From positions 43,747 to 107,746 of the forward strand of contig CATKXV010000009.1 of the NCBI GenBank assembly GCA_949840955.1: a stretch of 64,000 nt of DNA. The letters run 5' to 3'. This stretch comes from an uncultured Anaeroplasmataceae bacterium (lineage in GTDB: Bacteria > Bacillota_I > Bacilli_A > Acholeplasmatales > Anaeroplasmataceae). Of this stretch, positions 39,902 through 48,801 are shown one piece after another; positions within the stretch are counted from its first letter, which is position 1, and the number at the start of each line of letters is the position of its first letter. The position numbers were made by a program, and so were the translations under genes. The notes under the pieces are model-generated. The model was not told where the DNA came from and ran no database searches. It saw only the letters and a list, made by a program, of their open reading frames with translations.

Positions 39902-41002
39902 ATGAAGATTGTACTTAAGAATTTAACTAAAGTCTTTACAAACAAAAAGACTAAGTCAGAGGTTCGAGCTGTAGACAATTTGGATATTGAAATTCCAGAT
40001 GGTAAATTAATCGGTCTATTAGGTCCTTCTGGCTGTGGAAAATCAACTACTTTATACATGATTAGTGGTTTGGAAGAACCAACAAGTGGAAGAATAATTT
40101 TTGAAGAAGAGGATGTAACGGATTTACCTCCTCAAAAAAGAGGTATTGGATTAGTATTCCAAAATTATGCTCTTTACCCTCATATGACTGTAAAGAAAAA
40201 TATTATGTTTCCTTTAGAAAATGTAAAGATATCTAAGAAGGAAGCAGAAGAACGTACTATCGGAGCAGCAAAATTAGTTCAAATTGACAATTTGTTAGAT
40301 CGTAAGCCAAGCGAATTATCTGGTGGTCAGCAGCAAAGAGTTGCAATAGCAAGAGCATTAGTAAAAAATCCTAATGTTTTATTATTAGATGAACCATTGT
40401 CCAATCTTGATGCTAGATTAAGACTACAAACTCGTGAAGAAATCAAACGTATACAAAAAGAAACTGGTGTAACTACTATTTTTGTAACACATGATCAAGA
40501 AGAAGCAATGAGTATTTCTGATTATATTGTTGTTATGAAATTGGGTGTTATGCAGCAAATGGATGCTCCACAAAGGGTATACGATAATCCAAAGAATTTA
40601 TTTGTCGCAAAGTTTTTAGGTACACCTCCAATTAATGTTTTTACAGCTAAAATAGAAAAAGGAAAAGTTTTTGTTGGAAATGAATTAATCAAAGAACTTC
40701 CTAATGTAGAAGATAGGACTGCATATGTTGCTATTCGACCAGAGGGGTTTGTCATTGATGAAAAAGGAAATTTCTCAGCAACTGTAGAACAATTAGAAGT
40801 TATGGGAAGAGACATTTCCATTATTGCTAAAAAACCTGAATGTGAAAAACCAACAGTACGTATTATTGTAGATGCTGATGAAATTGGAAAAATTAAAATT
40901 GGCGCACCAATTCGTTTTTCTTTAAAACCTAACAAAGTATTTGTCTTTGATGGAGAAAATGAAGAAAGATTAGATATAGAAACAGATAATAAGGAGGAAT
41001 AA
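39902..41002 (+). CDS. ABC importer ATPase (UgpC/MalK family)
   Basis: Energises a carbohydrate-type importer. The 366-residue protein has Walker A LGPSGCGKSTT, Q-loop VFQNYALYPHM, signature LSGGQQQRVAIARAL, Walker B VLLLDEPLSNLD and switch His FVTHDQEEA, then a C-terminal TOBE/OB regulatory region (residues about 240-360). It is the first of four genes encoding a full CUT1 importer (ATPase, two permeases, binding lipoprotein). A multi-purpose MsmK-like ATPase is possible, but dedicated linkage makes a local role more likely. Confidence 0.92.
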   Translation: MKIVLKNLTKVFTNKKTKSEVRAVDNLDIEIPDGKLIGLLGPSGCGKSTTLYMISGLEEPTSGRIIFEEEDVTDLPPQKRGIGLVFQNYALYPHMTVKKNIMFPLENVKISKKEAEERTIGAAKLVQIDNLLDRKPSELSGGQQQRVAIARALVKNPNVLLLDEPLSNLDARLRLQTREEIKRIQKETGVTTIFVTHDQEEAMSISDYIVVMKLGVMQQMDAPQRVYDNPKNLFVAKFLGTPPINVFTAKIEKGKVFVGNELIKELPNVEDRTAYVAIRPEGFVIDEKGNFSATVEQLEVMGRDISIIAKKPECEKPTVRIIVDADEIGKIKIGAPIRFSLKPNKVFVFDGENEERLDIETDNKEE

Positions 41003-41004
41003 TC

Positions 41005-41970
41005 ATGGAAGCAACAGTTGATATGAATGTTACTCCTCAAAAATCTAAAAAACAAAAATTAAAAGAATTTTACTATAATCAAAAGGGTTGGATTTTTCTA
41101 GTACCAACAATGATTCTTTTATTAATTTTTACATTTTATCCAATTGTAAATACCTTAATATCTGCCTTTAAGAATAATTATGAAGGTCTATCAGGAACTT
41201 ATAATGGAATTGGTGTTGAAAATTTTAAAAAGGTAATACAATATAAAAAATTTACAAATGTACTTACGAATACATTATTATTTGCCTTTATATCTGTTCC
41301 TGTTTCAACAATATTAGCATTGTTAATTTCTGTATGGTTGAATTCTATAAAATGGATTCAAAAATTATATCAAACAATATTTTTCCTACCATACTTAACT
41401 AACGCATTAGCCATTGGTGCAGTATTTGCTGCAATGTTTAATATCATCAATCCAACAAATCCAACTTCTGTAGGTTTGATTAATACCATATTAGGATGGT
41501 TTGGAGTTAAGCCTATAAATTGGATTAACGTCGGATCAAATGTATGGGCTAATCGATTTGTTGTGTTACTATATGAAGTTTGGTCTGCATTACCTTTTAA
41601 AATACTAATTTTATTTAGTTCTTTGCAAAGTGTAAATAAACAGTATTACCAAGCTGCTAAAATTGATGGTGCTGGAAAAGTAAGCACATTATTGCATGTT
41701 ACAGTTCCATTAATTTCTCCAATGATTTCTTATTTGGTAGTCACTGGATTTATTGGTGGTTTTAAGGAGTATACTGCTATTGTTGGTATTTTTGGAACAA
41801 ATATGGGGCCAAACGATGGAGAAATGAACACAATGGTTGGATTTATCTATGATAGAATTAATGATGGAGGTACAGGAGTGGCTGCTGCTGGTGCATTAAT
41901 TCTATTTGCAATAATCTTTGTATTTACATTAATCAATTTATGGTTTAGTAAAAGAAGGGTTCATTATTAG
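41005..41970 (+). CDS. ABC importer permease, UgpA/MalF type
   Basis: A 321-residue inner-membrane permease with six or seven helices. The cytoplasmic EAA loop reads QAAKIDGAGKVSTLLHVTVPL and contacts the ATPase. It starts three bases after the ATPase stop with an AGGAGG site. It forms the channel with the next gene. The substrate is not shown by the sequence; UgpA-like and MalF-like proteins carry glycerol phosphate or sugars. Confidence 0.92.
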   Translation: MEATVDMNVTPQKSKKQKLKEFYYNQKGWIFLVPTMILLLIFTFYPIVNTLISAFKNNYEGLSGTYNGIGVENFKKVIQYKKFTNVLTNTLLFAFISVPVSTILALLISVWLNSIKWIQKLYQTIFFLPYLTNALAIGAVFAAMFNIINPTNPTSVGLINTILGWFGVKPINWINVGSNVWANRFVVLLYEVWSALPFKILILFSSLQSVNKQYYQAAKIDGAGKVSTLLHVTVPLISPMISYLVVTGFIGGFKEYTAIVGIFGTNMGPNDGEMNTMVGFIYDRINDGGTGVAAAGALILFAIIFVFTLINLWFSKRRVHY

Positions 41971-41981
41971 GAGGTAGAATT

Positions 41982-42905
41982 ATGGAAAATACGATTAATA
42001 ATACACCAATTTTGAACGCTAAAAAGATAAAAAAGACAGAGACTGCAAAAAAAATAACAGCACAAACAATTTTGTATATTATTTTGACAATTGCTGCAAT
42101 TTTATCAATCTTTCCGTTTGTGTTTATGTTGCTAGCTTCATTAATGACGAATGATCAATATAGAACAATTGAAACAGTAGCTGATTTTATTCCTAGAACA
42201 GCTATGTGGAAGAATTATCTTGATGCTTTTACCTATAAAGTTGGAGGTCAACTAGATTTTTTAAAGGCATTAGCAAATACTATGATTGTTGGTATTACAT
42301 CTACAGCATTAGGAGTAATACTTACTATATTAACGGCTTTTGCATTTGCAAAATTAAAATTTACAGGGAAAAACATTTTATTTAGTATTATGCTAGGTAC
42401 TATGATGATTCCTGGAGAATTATTTACAATAACCAATTATATTACGGTTTCAAAATTAGGAATGCGTAATTCATATGTAGTTTTAATTTTGCCATTCTTA
42501 GTTAGTATTTATTATGTATATTTATTACGAAATGCTTTTATGCAGATTCCTGATGAATTATATAAAGCTGCTAAAATAGATGGTGTAAGTGATATGAAAT
42601 ATTTAGTAAAGGTAATGGTTCCTCTTGCAGCTCCTACAATTATATCAATTACTATTCTTAAATTGATTGCAACTTGGAACTCTTATATTTGGACAGAGTT
42701 AGTTAATAAAGCAAATGTGGCTATGTTAATGTTATCAAACTGGATGCAACGAAGCGGTTATTCGACAAGTGGTGATGTGAGTGAAGTTCAATATCCAATA
42801 CGAATGGCTGCAGCTGTTATCATTACACTTCCATTGTTGATTGTCTTCTTATGTTTTAGAAAATACATTATGAAGGGCGTATCAAAGAGTGGTATTAAGG
42901 GTTAA
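41982..42905 (+). CDS. ABC importer permease, UgpE/MalG type
   Basis: A 307-residue permease with six helices and the EAA loop YKAAKIDGVSDMKYLVKVMVPLAAP. It is the partner of the preceding permease and is preceded by GGAGGT. In CUT1 systems this subunit sits on the side opposite to the binding protein's N-lobe. The gene is followed after 65 bases by the binding lipoprotein. Confidence 0.92.
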   Translation: MENTINNTPILNAKKIKKTETAKKITAQTILYIILTIAAILSIFPFVFMLLASLMTNDQYRTIETVADFIPRTAMWKNYLDAFTYKVGGQLDFLKALANTMIVGITSTALGVILTILTAFAFAKLKFTGKNILFSIMLGTMMIPGELFTITNYITVSKLGMRNSYVVLILPFLVSIYYVYLLRNAFMQIPDELYKAAKIDGVSDMKYLVKVMVPLAAPTIISITILKLIATWNSYIWTELVNKANVAMLMLSNWMQRSGYSTSGDVSEVQYPIRMAAAVIITLPLLIVFLCFRKYIMKGVSKSGIKG

Positions 42906-42970
42906 TATTCTAGGAAACTAGTTTATTAAATAAAAAATTTGAACAACAAAGAAAAGGAGAAAAGTAAAAA

Positions 42971-44341
42971 ATGAAGTTCAAAAAATTATTAGGTGCGGCA
43001 TTACTTGGTACTGGATTAGTAGCAGGACTTGCTTCATGTGGTGGAGAGGATGAATCTCATACAATTGTATTCTATCATACAATGGGAGATTCACTACAAG
43101 CAGTATTGAATCCTGCAATTGAAAAATTTCAGAATGAGCATGCTGGTTGGAAGGTAAAATCCACTGTTATTTCTGGTGGTTATGATGGTGTAAAGAATGC
43201 AATTACTGCTGATTTACAAGCTCAAACACCCCCAAGTGTTGCATATTGTTATGCAGATCACGTAGCTGATTATCTAACAACAGATAAAGTAGTTGATTTA
43301 AACAAATGGATTAAAGATTCTGAAGTTGGTTATTCTTCAGCAGAAATTGCAGACTTTGTTGAAGGATACTATGTTGAAGGTACAGAGTTTGGGGATCCTA
43401 CAAAAATGTATACATTACCTTATTCAAAATCAACAGAGGTTGTTTATTATAACAAAGATGTTGTAAAAGAATTAGGATTAGAAAAATATGTAAAGGCAGA
43501 CTGGACTTGGGATGATCTATGGGCAGCATGCGAAATCATTAAGAAGAGTGATTATAAAGCATGGTTCCCAATGGGATATGATAGCGAAGCCAACTGGTTT
43601 ATTACATATTGCGAACAAGCTGGTTATGGCTATACCTCAGCTACAGAACCTCATTATTTATTTGATAATAAAGAAGCTAAGGCTTGGTTAGAAGAAATTA
43701 AAGGTTATTATGGTAAAGGCTATTTCACAACTCAAAAAATTCTAGGTGGATATACTTCAAATTTATTTACAAAGAAGAGATTTGAATATGATAAGGATGG
43801 AAATAGAGTAGGGGACAAAGATAGTTCAAAGGATGGAAAATTCCAATCTTGTGTATTCTCTATTGGTTCTACAGGTGGTGCATCACATCAAACTTCTACA
43901 GAATTTAATGTTGGAATTGTAAATGTACCTAGAGTTACTGGAAAAGAGTTAAAGTGTATTTCTCAAGGACCATCATTAGTTATGTTTGATCAAGGAAATG
44001 ATGAAAAACAAAAAATGACATGGTTATTTGTTAAATCAATTTTAGAACCAGAATATCAAGCTTCTTTCTCTAGAGCATCAGGATATATGCCTGTACGTAA
44101 GTCAGCATTAGAAATTCCTGCCTATAAGAAATGGTTAGAAGAAGCAGAAGATAATAAAGATATCATTGCTATGACATCAAAAGTTGCATCTTCATTAGTT
44201 GATAATTATTTTACTTCACCTGCGTTTAGAGGTTCAGCTAAAGCACGTGTTAAAATTAATGCAGCTGTTGTTGCAGCAATTTCTGGAACTAAGACAATCG
44301 ATGAAGCATTAAAAGATGCTTACGATGAGTGTAATTTCTAA
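42971..44341 (+). CDS. Extracellular solute-binding lipoprotein (CUT1, UgpB-like)
   Basis: A 456-residue lipoprotein (GLASC, Cys near residue 23) of solute-binding family 1. The start of the mature protein (HTIVFYHTMGDSLQAVLNPAIEKF, YKG-like SGGYDGVKNAIT, TPPSVAYCYADHVADYL) resembles UgpB, the glycerol-3-phosphate binder. Its ligand cannot be fixed by eye, and sugars or phospho-diesters are possible. It completes the importer and directly precedes the secreted nucleases, hinting that its ligand derives from DNA breakdown, which is inference. Confidence 0.88.
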   Translation: MKFKKLLGAALLGTGLVAGLASCGGEDESHTIVFYHTMGDSLQAVLNPAIEKFQNEHAGWKVKSTVISGGYDGVKNAITADLQAQTPPSVAYCYADHVADYLTTDKVVDLNKWIKDSEVGYSSAEIADFVEGYYVEGTEFGDPTKMYTLPYSKSTEVVYYNKDVVKELGLEKYVKADWTWDDLWAACEIIKKSDYKAWFPMGYDSEANWFITYCEQAGYGYTSATEPHYLFDNKEAKAWLEEIKGYYGKGYFTTQKILGGYTSNLFTKKRFEYDKDGNRVGDKDSSKDGKFQSCVFSIGSTGGASHQTSTEFNVGIVNVPRVTGKELKCISQGPSLVMFDQGNDEKQKMTWLFVKSILEPEYQASFSRASGYMPVRKSALEIPAYKKWLEEAEDNKDIIAMTSKVASSLVDNYFTSPAFRGSAKARVKINAAVVAAISGTKTIDEALKDAYDECNF

Positions 44342-44352
44342 GGATTATAATT

Positions 44353-45552
44353 ATGAAAAGAATAATGATTAATATTGTTACTATCCTTATATTAATCTTT
44401 TGTTCTACTTCTTTAATAGCTTGTTCTGAAAAAGATATAACAGGCTCATGTAAACTCACAAAGGATTATGAAAATAAAGATTTTGTGACGAATGGTATAG
44501 GTGAAGCTACTTTAGCAAATACAACAGATGGTGATACTACTGGGTTTTATTTAAAAACTGGTGGGTATGTCATAATACGTTATTATGGAATTGATACTCC
44601 AGAATCAACAAAGGATTATGATAAGTGGGGGAAATCAGCATCTATATATAATGCAGAGATTTTAAATAAAGCAACTAAAATTGTTTTAGAAGCAACAACA
44701 ACTCCAGCCTCTGTTGATTCCTATGGTAGTAGATATTTGGGATATGTTTGGTATCAAACTGAAGAAAATCAAGAATTTCGTATGTTAAACCTAGAAACAG
44801 TTGAAGTGGGTTATTCTGAAAATAAAATTCTTGAAGAAGATAATGATTATAAGAGTTATTTTGTTTCTGCTGAAAAGGCCGCTAAAAAAGCAAAGCTTCA
44901 TATATGGTCTGAGGATGAAGACCCTTACTATTCTGAAGAAATATTGGACATAAATTTAAAACAGTTAAATGAAAGTCCTAAAGAATATTATGATTCTTAT
45001 AAGTTTGTGAGATTTGATGCTTATATTAAAAATGTTGCTGCAGGATATATTTATATAGCAAATATTATAGATGGTGTTGAATATAGTTTTGTCATATACA
45101 ATAATATGAATTCTTTAGCATCATTATTTGCTTCTGGAAATTTATTAAAATTTGTTGGTAGAGTGTTAATTTATGATGGAAATTATCAGGTTACTGCCTT
45201 AAAGTATGATTGGCTAGCAGAAACTGATGATACTTGTAAATTATTAACAAGAGGATATTGCTTGCAATTTAATGAAAACAATATATCTGGAAATAGTTTA
45301 AGTGAATTAACAGTTAAAAAAGCTTCTGTAGAAAACAATACATTGAAAATTGAAGGAGTAGCAACAAACGAAGATAATAAAGAGGTTAATGTGGTATTAA
45401 CTTGTAATATTGGAAATGAAAAAGTTAATGCAAATGATTATCTTGATAAAAAGATATCTGTAAAAAATGCATATTGTGAAGAAGGATATAAAAAAGCATC
45501 TACAGATATTCAAGTGAATGTGTTAAGTTTTTCCAACATAAGTATAAAATAA
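44353..45552 (+). CDS. Staphylococcal nuclease-like lipoprotein with OB-fold tail
   Basis: A 399-residue lipoprotein (LIAC, Cys near residue 24). Residues about 45-185 resemble the thermonuclease fold: DGDT, the R in VIIRYYGIDTPES with the metal Asp and Glu, and DSYGSRYLGYVW carrying the second catalytic Arg. All key acidic and basic residues of the SNase site seem kept, although one residue is inserted after the YG of the last motif. Residues about 215-300 look like an OB fold. It is 11 bases after the binding-protein gene and probably degrades DNA or RNA outside the cell. Confidence 0.85.
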   Translation: MKRIMINIVTILILIFCSTSLIACSEKDITGSCKLTKDYENKDFVTNGIGEATLANTTDGDTTGFYLKTGGYVIIRYYGIDTPESTKDYDKWGKSASIYNAEILNKATKIVLEATTTPASVDSYGSRYLGYVWYQTEENQEFRMLNLETVEVGYSENKILEEDNDYKSYFVSAEKAAKKAKLHIWSEDEDPYYSEEILDINLKQLNESPKEYYDSYKFVRFDAYIKNVAAGYIYIANIIDGVEYSFVIYNNMNSLASLFASGNLLKFVGRVLIYDGNYQVTALKYDWLAETDDTCKLLTRGYCLQFNENNISGNSLSELTVKKASVENNTLKIEGVATNEDNKEVNVVLTCNIGNEKVNANDYLDKKISVKNAYCEEGYKKASTDIQVNVLSFSNISIK

Positions 45553-45562
45553 GGAGAAAACA

Positions 45563-47668
45563 ATGAAAAAAGTATTAAAACTTGTATTTACATTTGTTTG
45601 CGTGTTCTTGAGTGTATTTACACTTGCTTCTTGTGATAAGAAATACGAAGGAACAGCAGAGGATTTATTAAAAAGCGTTCTTCTAAATGAAGATGGAACA
45701 ACAGTATCAGGTGATTTTACAGTTCCAGCAACTGTAAAAGGAGCAGATGAGGTTTTCAATCTTACTTGGACATCTAAAAACGAGGCAGCTTTAAAATTTG
45801 AAGCTCCTGTGGATGGAAAGGTTACTGCAAAGGTTACTCAGTTAAATGAAGATACGATAGTTCATTTTGAAGCATCAGTAGATGTTAGAGGGGACAAAGC
45901 TAGTAGAGATTATAGAGTTAAAATTGGTAGATTAGTTCCACCAGAGGAAATGTTCTATAACTTCTATGATAAGGCTGCTGCTAATTTAACATATAATTTA
46001 ACGGGTTATGTATTAGCTAAAGAAGTTTATGATACTAAATATATGTCATCAAGTATATATTTAATGGATCAAACATTAACAGGTGCATATTACTGTTATA
46101 GCGTTAAGATGTCAGAAGAATTTTATGGTGATTTAAAAGTTGGTGATGCTGTAGTTATTAAAAACGTTGTAAGTGATGTTTATAATGGATTAGTTGAAAC
46201 AAAATCTGGTGGTACAATCGAGAAGGTTGAATTACCTGCAAAGACAGTTGAGGAATTAACTGCACCAGTTGATATTACTAATTTAATTATGGCAGAACAA
46301 ACAGCAGAAATTTCAAAACAAATCACTTATAAGCAATCAAGATATGCTAAATTGGAAGGTTTTGTTGTAACAAGTGAAACAAACAAAGTTAATTTAGAAT
46401 CAACCTCTACAACACAAACAATTGTTAAGTTGGCTAAATTAGTAGATGGTAACTATGCTGAATTTACTTTAGCATTAAATCAAAAATTAGTTCCACTTAC
46501 TTCTGATACTGCAGCTGCTATAAATACTACAGTAAGTGCATTAAAGCCAGGAGATGTAGTAAATCTTCAAGGTTTAGTTGGATGGTATAATGGTGCTCAA
46601 TTCTTAGCTATGGATGCTAATTGTATTACGAAAACAGGTACTGGCGAGGTTCCTACAAAGCCTACAACTCCAGAACCAACTCCAGGTGAAGAAGTAGAAT
46701 TTACTGGTGTTGTAACAGATGCTGGTTTTAAAGATAGTGACTCAACAGTAAGATGTTTTGCTTTAGTACAAAACACAGCTTTCCCAGTTTCAGCAAAATA
46801 TGTTACTATGAGCATTGATGTAACTTCTGAATTAACAGTTGAAAAAATTCATGAAAATTGGAATGCAAAATTTACAGCTGGTAAAGAAGTTACCATCAAA
46901 GGAGAAATAAAGGATTATAATGGGTTAAACCAATTTGTATTAAGCGATTTAAATGCAGTAGTAGTTGGTGATTCTAAAAATATTCCAGCTTTCGCAGATA
47001 TTTCTGGTAGAGTAACAGCAGGGGAAGATTTAACTGAGTTACAAGGTCAATTGGTAAAGGTTACAGGTGTATGCGTTGTTTCTGGGTCTGATTATAGCAT
47101 TCAGACTGCCGAAGGAAAATCAATTGTAGTTTATTTTGATAGAGCGTTCCAAGAAGGTTCAGCAAAAGATGTTTTAGAAGCAGGTAAAACATATACTGTT
47201 AGTGGTTTCTTAAATTGGTTTAAAAAACCACAGGTTACTCCAATTGCAGATAATGCCGTAGTTGAATATGTTCCTCAAAAAAAGGTTGAAGGAACAACAA
47301 TAGAATTCTCAACTTTAGGATATGAGAATGCTAGTGATGTTACATGGATTGAATTTACAGATGGTTCTTTACAATTTAGCCTTGTTGGGGGGGGAAAAAA
47401 TTCTCCTAAGTATTATAATACAGGCACAGCAGTAAGACTTTATGGAAATTCAGCATTAACTATTACTTCAACAAAGAAAATTGTAAAAATTGAATTTGTA
47501 TGTGATGGATCTAATTTAATTAAGGATGCTAAATTTACAGTAAACGATGGTACGATGAATTATGAAACTCAAACTTGGGAAGGTGAACTAAACGAATTTG
47601 TATTAACAAATACAAATACTTCAGGTCATGCAAGAATTCAAAAGATCATTGTTACATATGCAGAATAA
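45563..47668 (+). CDS. OB-fold-rich surface lipoprotein
   Basis: A 701-residue lipoprotein (LASC, Cys near residue 24). After an Ig-like stretch (about 30-135, SGDFTVPATVKGADEVFNLTW) it has several OB-like beta modules, each with the pattern LEGFVV...GDVVNLQGLVGW or VTIKGEIKDYNGLNQFVLS, separated by a PTKPTTPEPTPGEE linker near 370. It ends in a beta domain (about 575-701). No nuclease active-site motif is apparent, so it may bind nucleic acid for the flanking nucleases. A G8A6 tract within codons for LVGGGKN (47387-47400) is prone to slippage. Function is unknown. Confidence 0.7.
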   Translation: MKKVLKLVFTFVCVFLSVFTLASCDKKYEGTAEDLLKSVLLNEDGTTVSGDFTVPATVKGADEVFNLTWTSKNEAALKFEAPVDGKVTAKVTQLNEDTIVHFEASVDVRGDKASRDYRVKIGRLVPPEEMFYNFYDKAAANLTYNLTGYVLAKEVYDTKYMSSSIYLMDQTLTGAYYCYSVKMSEEFYGDLKVGDAVVIKNVVSDVYNGLVETKSGGTIEKVELPAKTVEELTAPVDITNLIMAEQTAEISKQITYKQSRYAKLEGFVVTSETNKVNLESTSTTQTIVKLAKLVDGNYAEFTLALNQKLVPLTSDTAAAINTTVSALKPGDVVNLQGLVGWYNGAQFLAMDANCITKTGTGEVPTKPTTPEPTPGEEVEFTGVVTDAGFKDSDSTVRCFALVQNTAFPVSAKYVTMSIDVTSELTVEKIHENWNAKFTAGKEVTIKGEIKDYNGLNQFVLSDLNAVVVGDSKNIPAFADISGRVTAGEDLTELQGQLVKVTGVCVVSGSDYSIQTAEGKSIVVYFDRAFQEGSAKDVLEAGKTYTVSGFLNWFKKPQVTPIADNAVVEYVPQKKVEGTTIEFSTLGYENASDVTWIEFTDGSLQFSLVGGGKNSPKYYNTGTAVRLYGNSALTITSTKKIVKIEFVCDGSNLIKDAKFTVNDGTMNYETQTWEGELNEFVLTNTNTSGHARIQKIIVTYAE
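47387..47400 (+). repeat. G8A6 homopolymer tract inside the OB-fold lipoprotein
   Basis: Eight G followed by six A within the reading frame, in an AT-rich genome. A one-base slip would truncate the last about 95 residues, so the tract is a candidate phase-variation site or an assembly-error spot. Confidence 0.75.
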
Positions 47669-47683
47669 TTGATAAAAAGTTTT

Positions 47684-47720
47684 GAGATAAGGCTTTAAAA
47701 GCTTTATCTCTTTTCTTTTT
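47684..47720 (+). terminator. Terminator after the OB-fold lipoprotein gene
   Basis: Stem GAGATAAGGCTTT/AGCTTTATCTC with a short loop, then TTTTCTTTTTT. It separates the importer/SNase/OB operon from the endonuclease I gene, whose extended -10 TGTTATAAT lies at 47733-47738. Confidence 0.9.
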
Positions 47721-47762
47721 TATAAAATATGTTATAATCAAACTATAGTTTGGAGGTAAATT

Positions 47763-48782
47763 ATGAAAAAATTTTTTTGTTTACTTATTTTAATCTTTTC
47801 TTTATTCTCCATGTCTGCATGTAGCGAGACTTCAAAGGAAGAAATAACTAAAGAAGAATATAGTATTGTATTTGATTCAAACGGAGGAACAGTTGTTGAA
47901 AAACAAATTGTAATTGAAGGAAATTATTGTATTGAACCAAAATCCCCAACAAAAGAAGGCTTTGAATTTGAGGGTTGGTATTGGAATGATGATTTATATA
48001 ATTTTACAAAAAAAGTAGAACAAAATTTAACTTTAATTGCAAAATGGAAAAAAGTAGAAGAGAAGGTAGAACTAAATGGATATTATGCTCCTATGAATCA
48101 GCATTTAGATTCAACTTTTAAGACTTCTTTGCATAAACTATTAAAAGAAACGCATAAGAATCAATTATCCTATAGTGAGGTTTGGACTGCTTTAAAAGTA
48201 TTAGATAAGGATCCAAGCAATGGCGATAATGTTTTGTGTATCTATACAGGAAAATCTATTCCTATCGCTAATCAAGATAAGGGTTCTGCAGGAGATAATC
48301 TTTGGAATAGAGAGCATTCTTGGCCAAATAGTCATGGCTTTAGTTCTAAAGATTATGCAGCATATACAGATTTACATCATTTATTTGCTTCAGAGAAAAA
48401 TATAAATGCTACTCGAGGAAATAAGGATTTTAATACTGTTTCTAATGGAAGTTCAGATTCATATGGAAACAAATGGAATAGTACATTTTTTGAACCAAGA
48501 GATGAGGTTAAGGGAGATTTAGCTAGAGCCATGTTTTATTTGGTTGTGCGCTATGATGATCCTACAGAGCTTGATTTAGAGCTAAGTGAATCCTCTACAA
48601 GCTCCTCCTCCAATAAAACAGGACAGCTTGGTGTTTTATCTGTTTTATTAGAATGGCATCTACTTGATCCTGTGAGTGAAGAAGAGCGATTGAGAAATGA
48701 GGGTGTCTACGAAATGCAAGGAAATCGAAATCCTTTTATCGATTATCCAGAGTGGGTTAATTTATTATATCCTTTAGCTTAA
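47763..48782 (+). CDS. Endonuclease I lipoprotein with an InlB-type repeat
   Basis: A 339-residue lipoprotein (SMSAC, Cys near residue 20). Residues about 33-95 are one Listeria-Bacteroides repeat (GFEFEGWYWNDDL). Residues about 105-339 are an EndA/BsnA-type endonuclease I: LWNREHSWPNSHGF with catalytic His, TDLHHLFASEKNINATRGNKDF and the C-terminal NPFIDYPEWV. Such enzymes cut DNA non-specifically outside the cell. It starts a new transcript after a terminator, 19 bases upstream of the anchored MBL-fold gene. Confidence 0.9.
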   Translation: MKKFFCLLILIFSLFSMSACSETSKEEITKEEYSIVFDSNGGTVVEKQIVIEGNYCIEPKSPTKEGFEFEGWYWNDDLYNFTKKVEQNLTLIAKWKKVEEKVELNGYYAPMNQHLDSTFKTSLHKLLKETHKNQLSYSEVWTALKVLDKDPSNGDNVLCIYTGKSIPIANQDKGSAGDNLWNREHSWPNSHGFSSKDYAAYTDLHHLFASEKNINATRGNKDFNTVSNGSSDSYGNKWNSTFFEPRDEVKGDLARAMFYLVVRYDDPTELDLELSESSTSSSSNKTGQLGVLSVLLEWHLLDPVSEEERLRNEGVYEMQGNRNPFIDYPEWVNLLYPLA

Positions 48783-48801
48783 CAATTAAGGAGTGAAAAC
48801 A

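Noticed and set aside
40522..41055. Long minus-strand frame inside the ABC ATPase gene
   Set aside because: It is the complement of a clear MalK-type ATPase and has no ribosome site or family resemblance.
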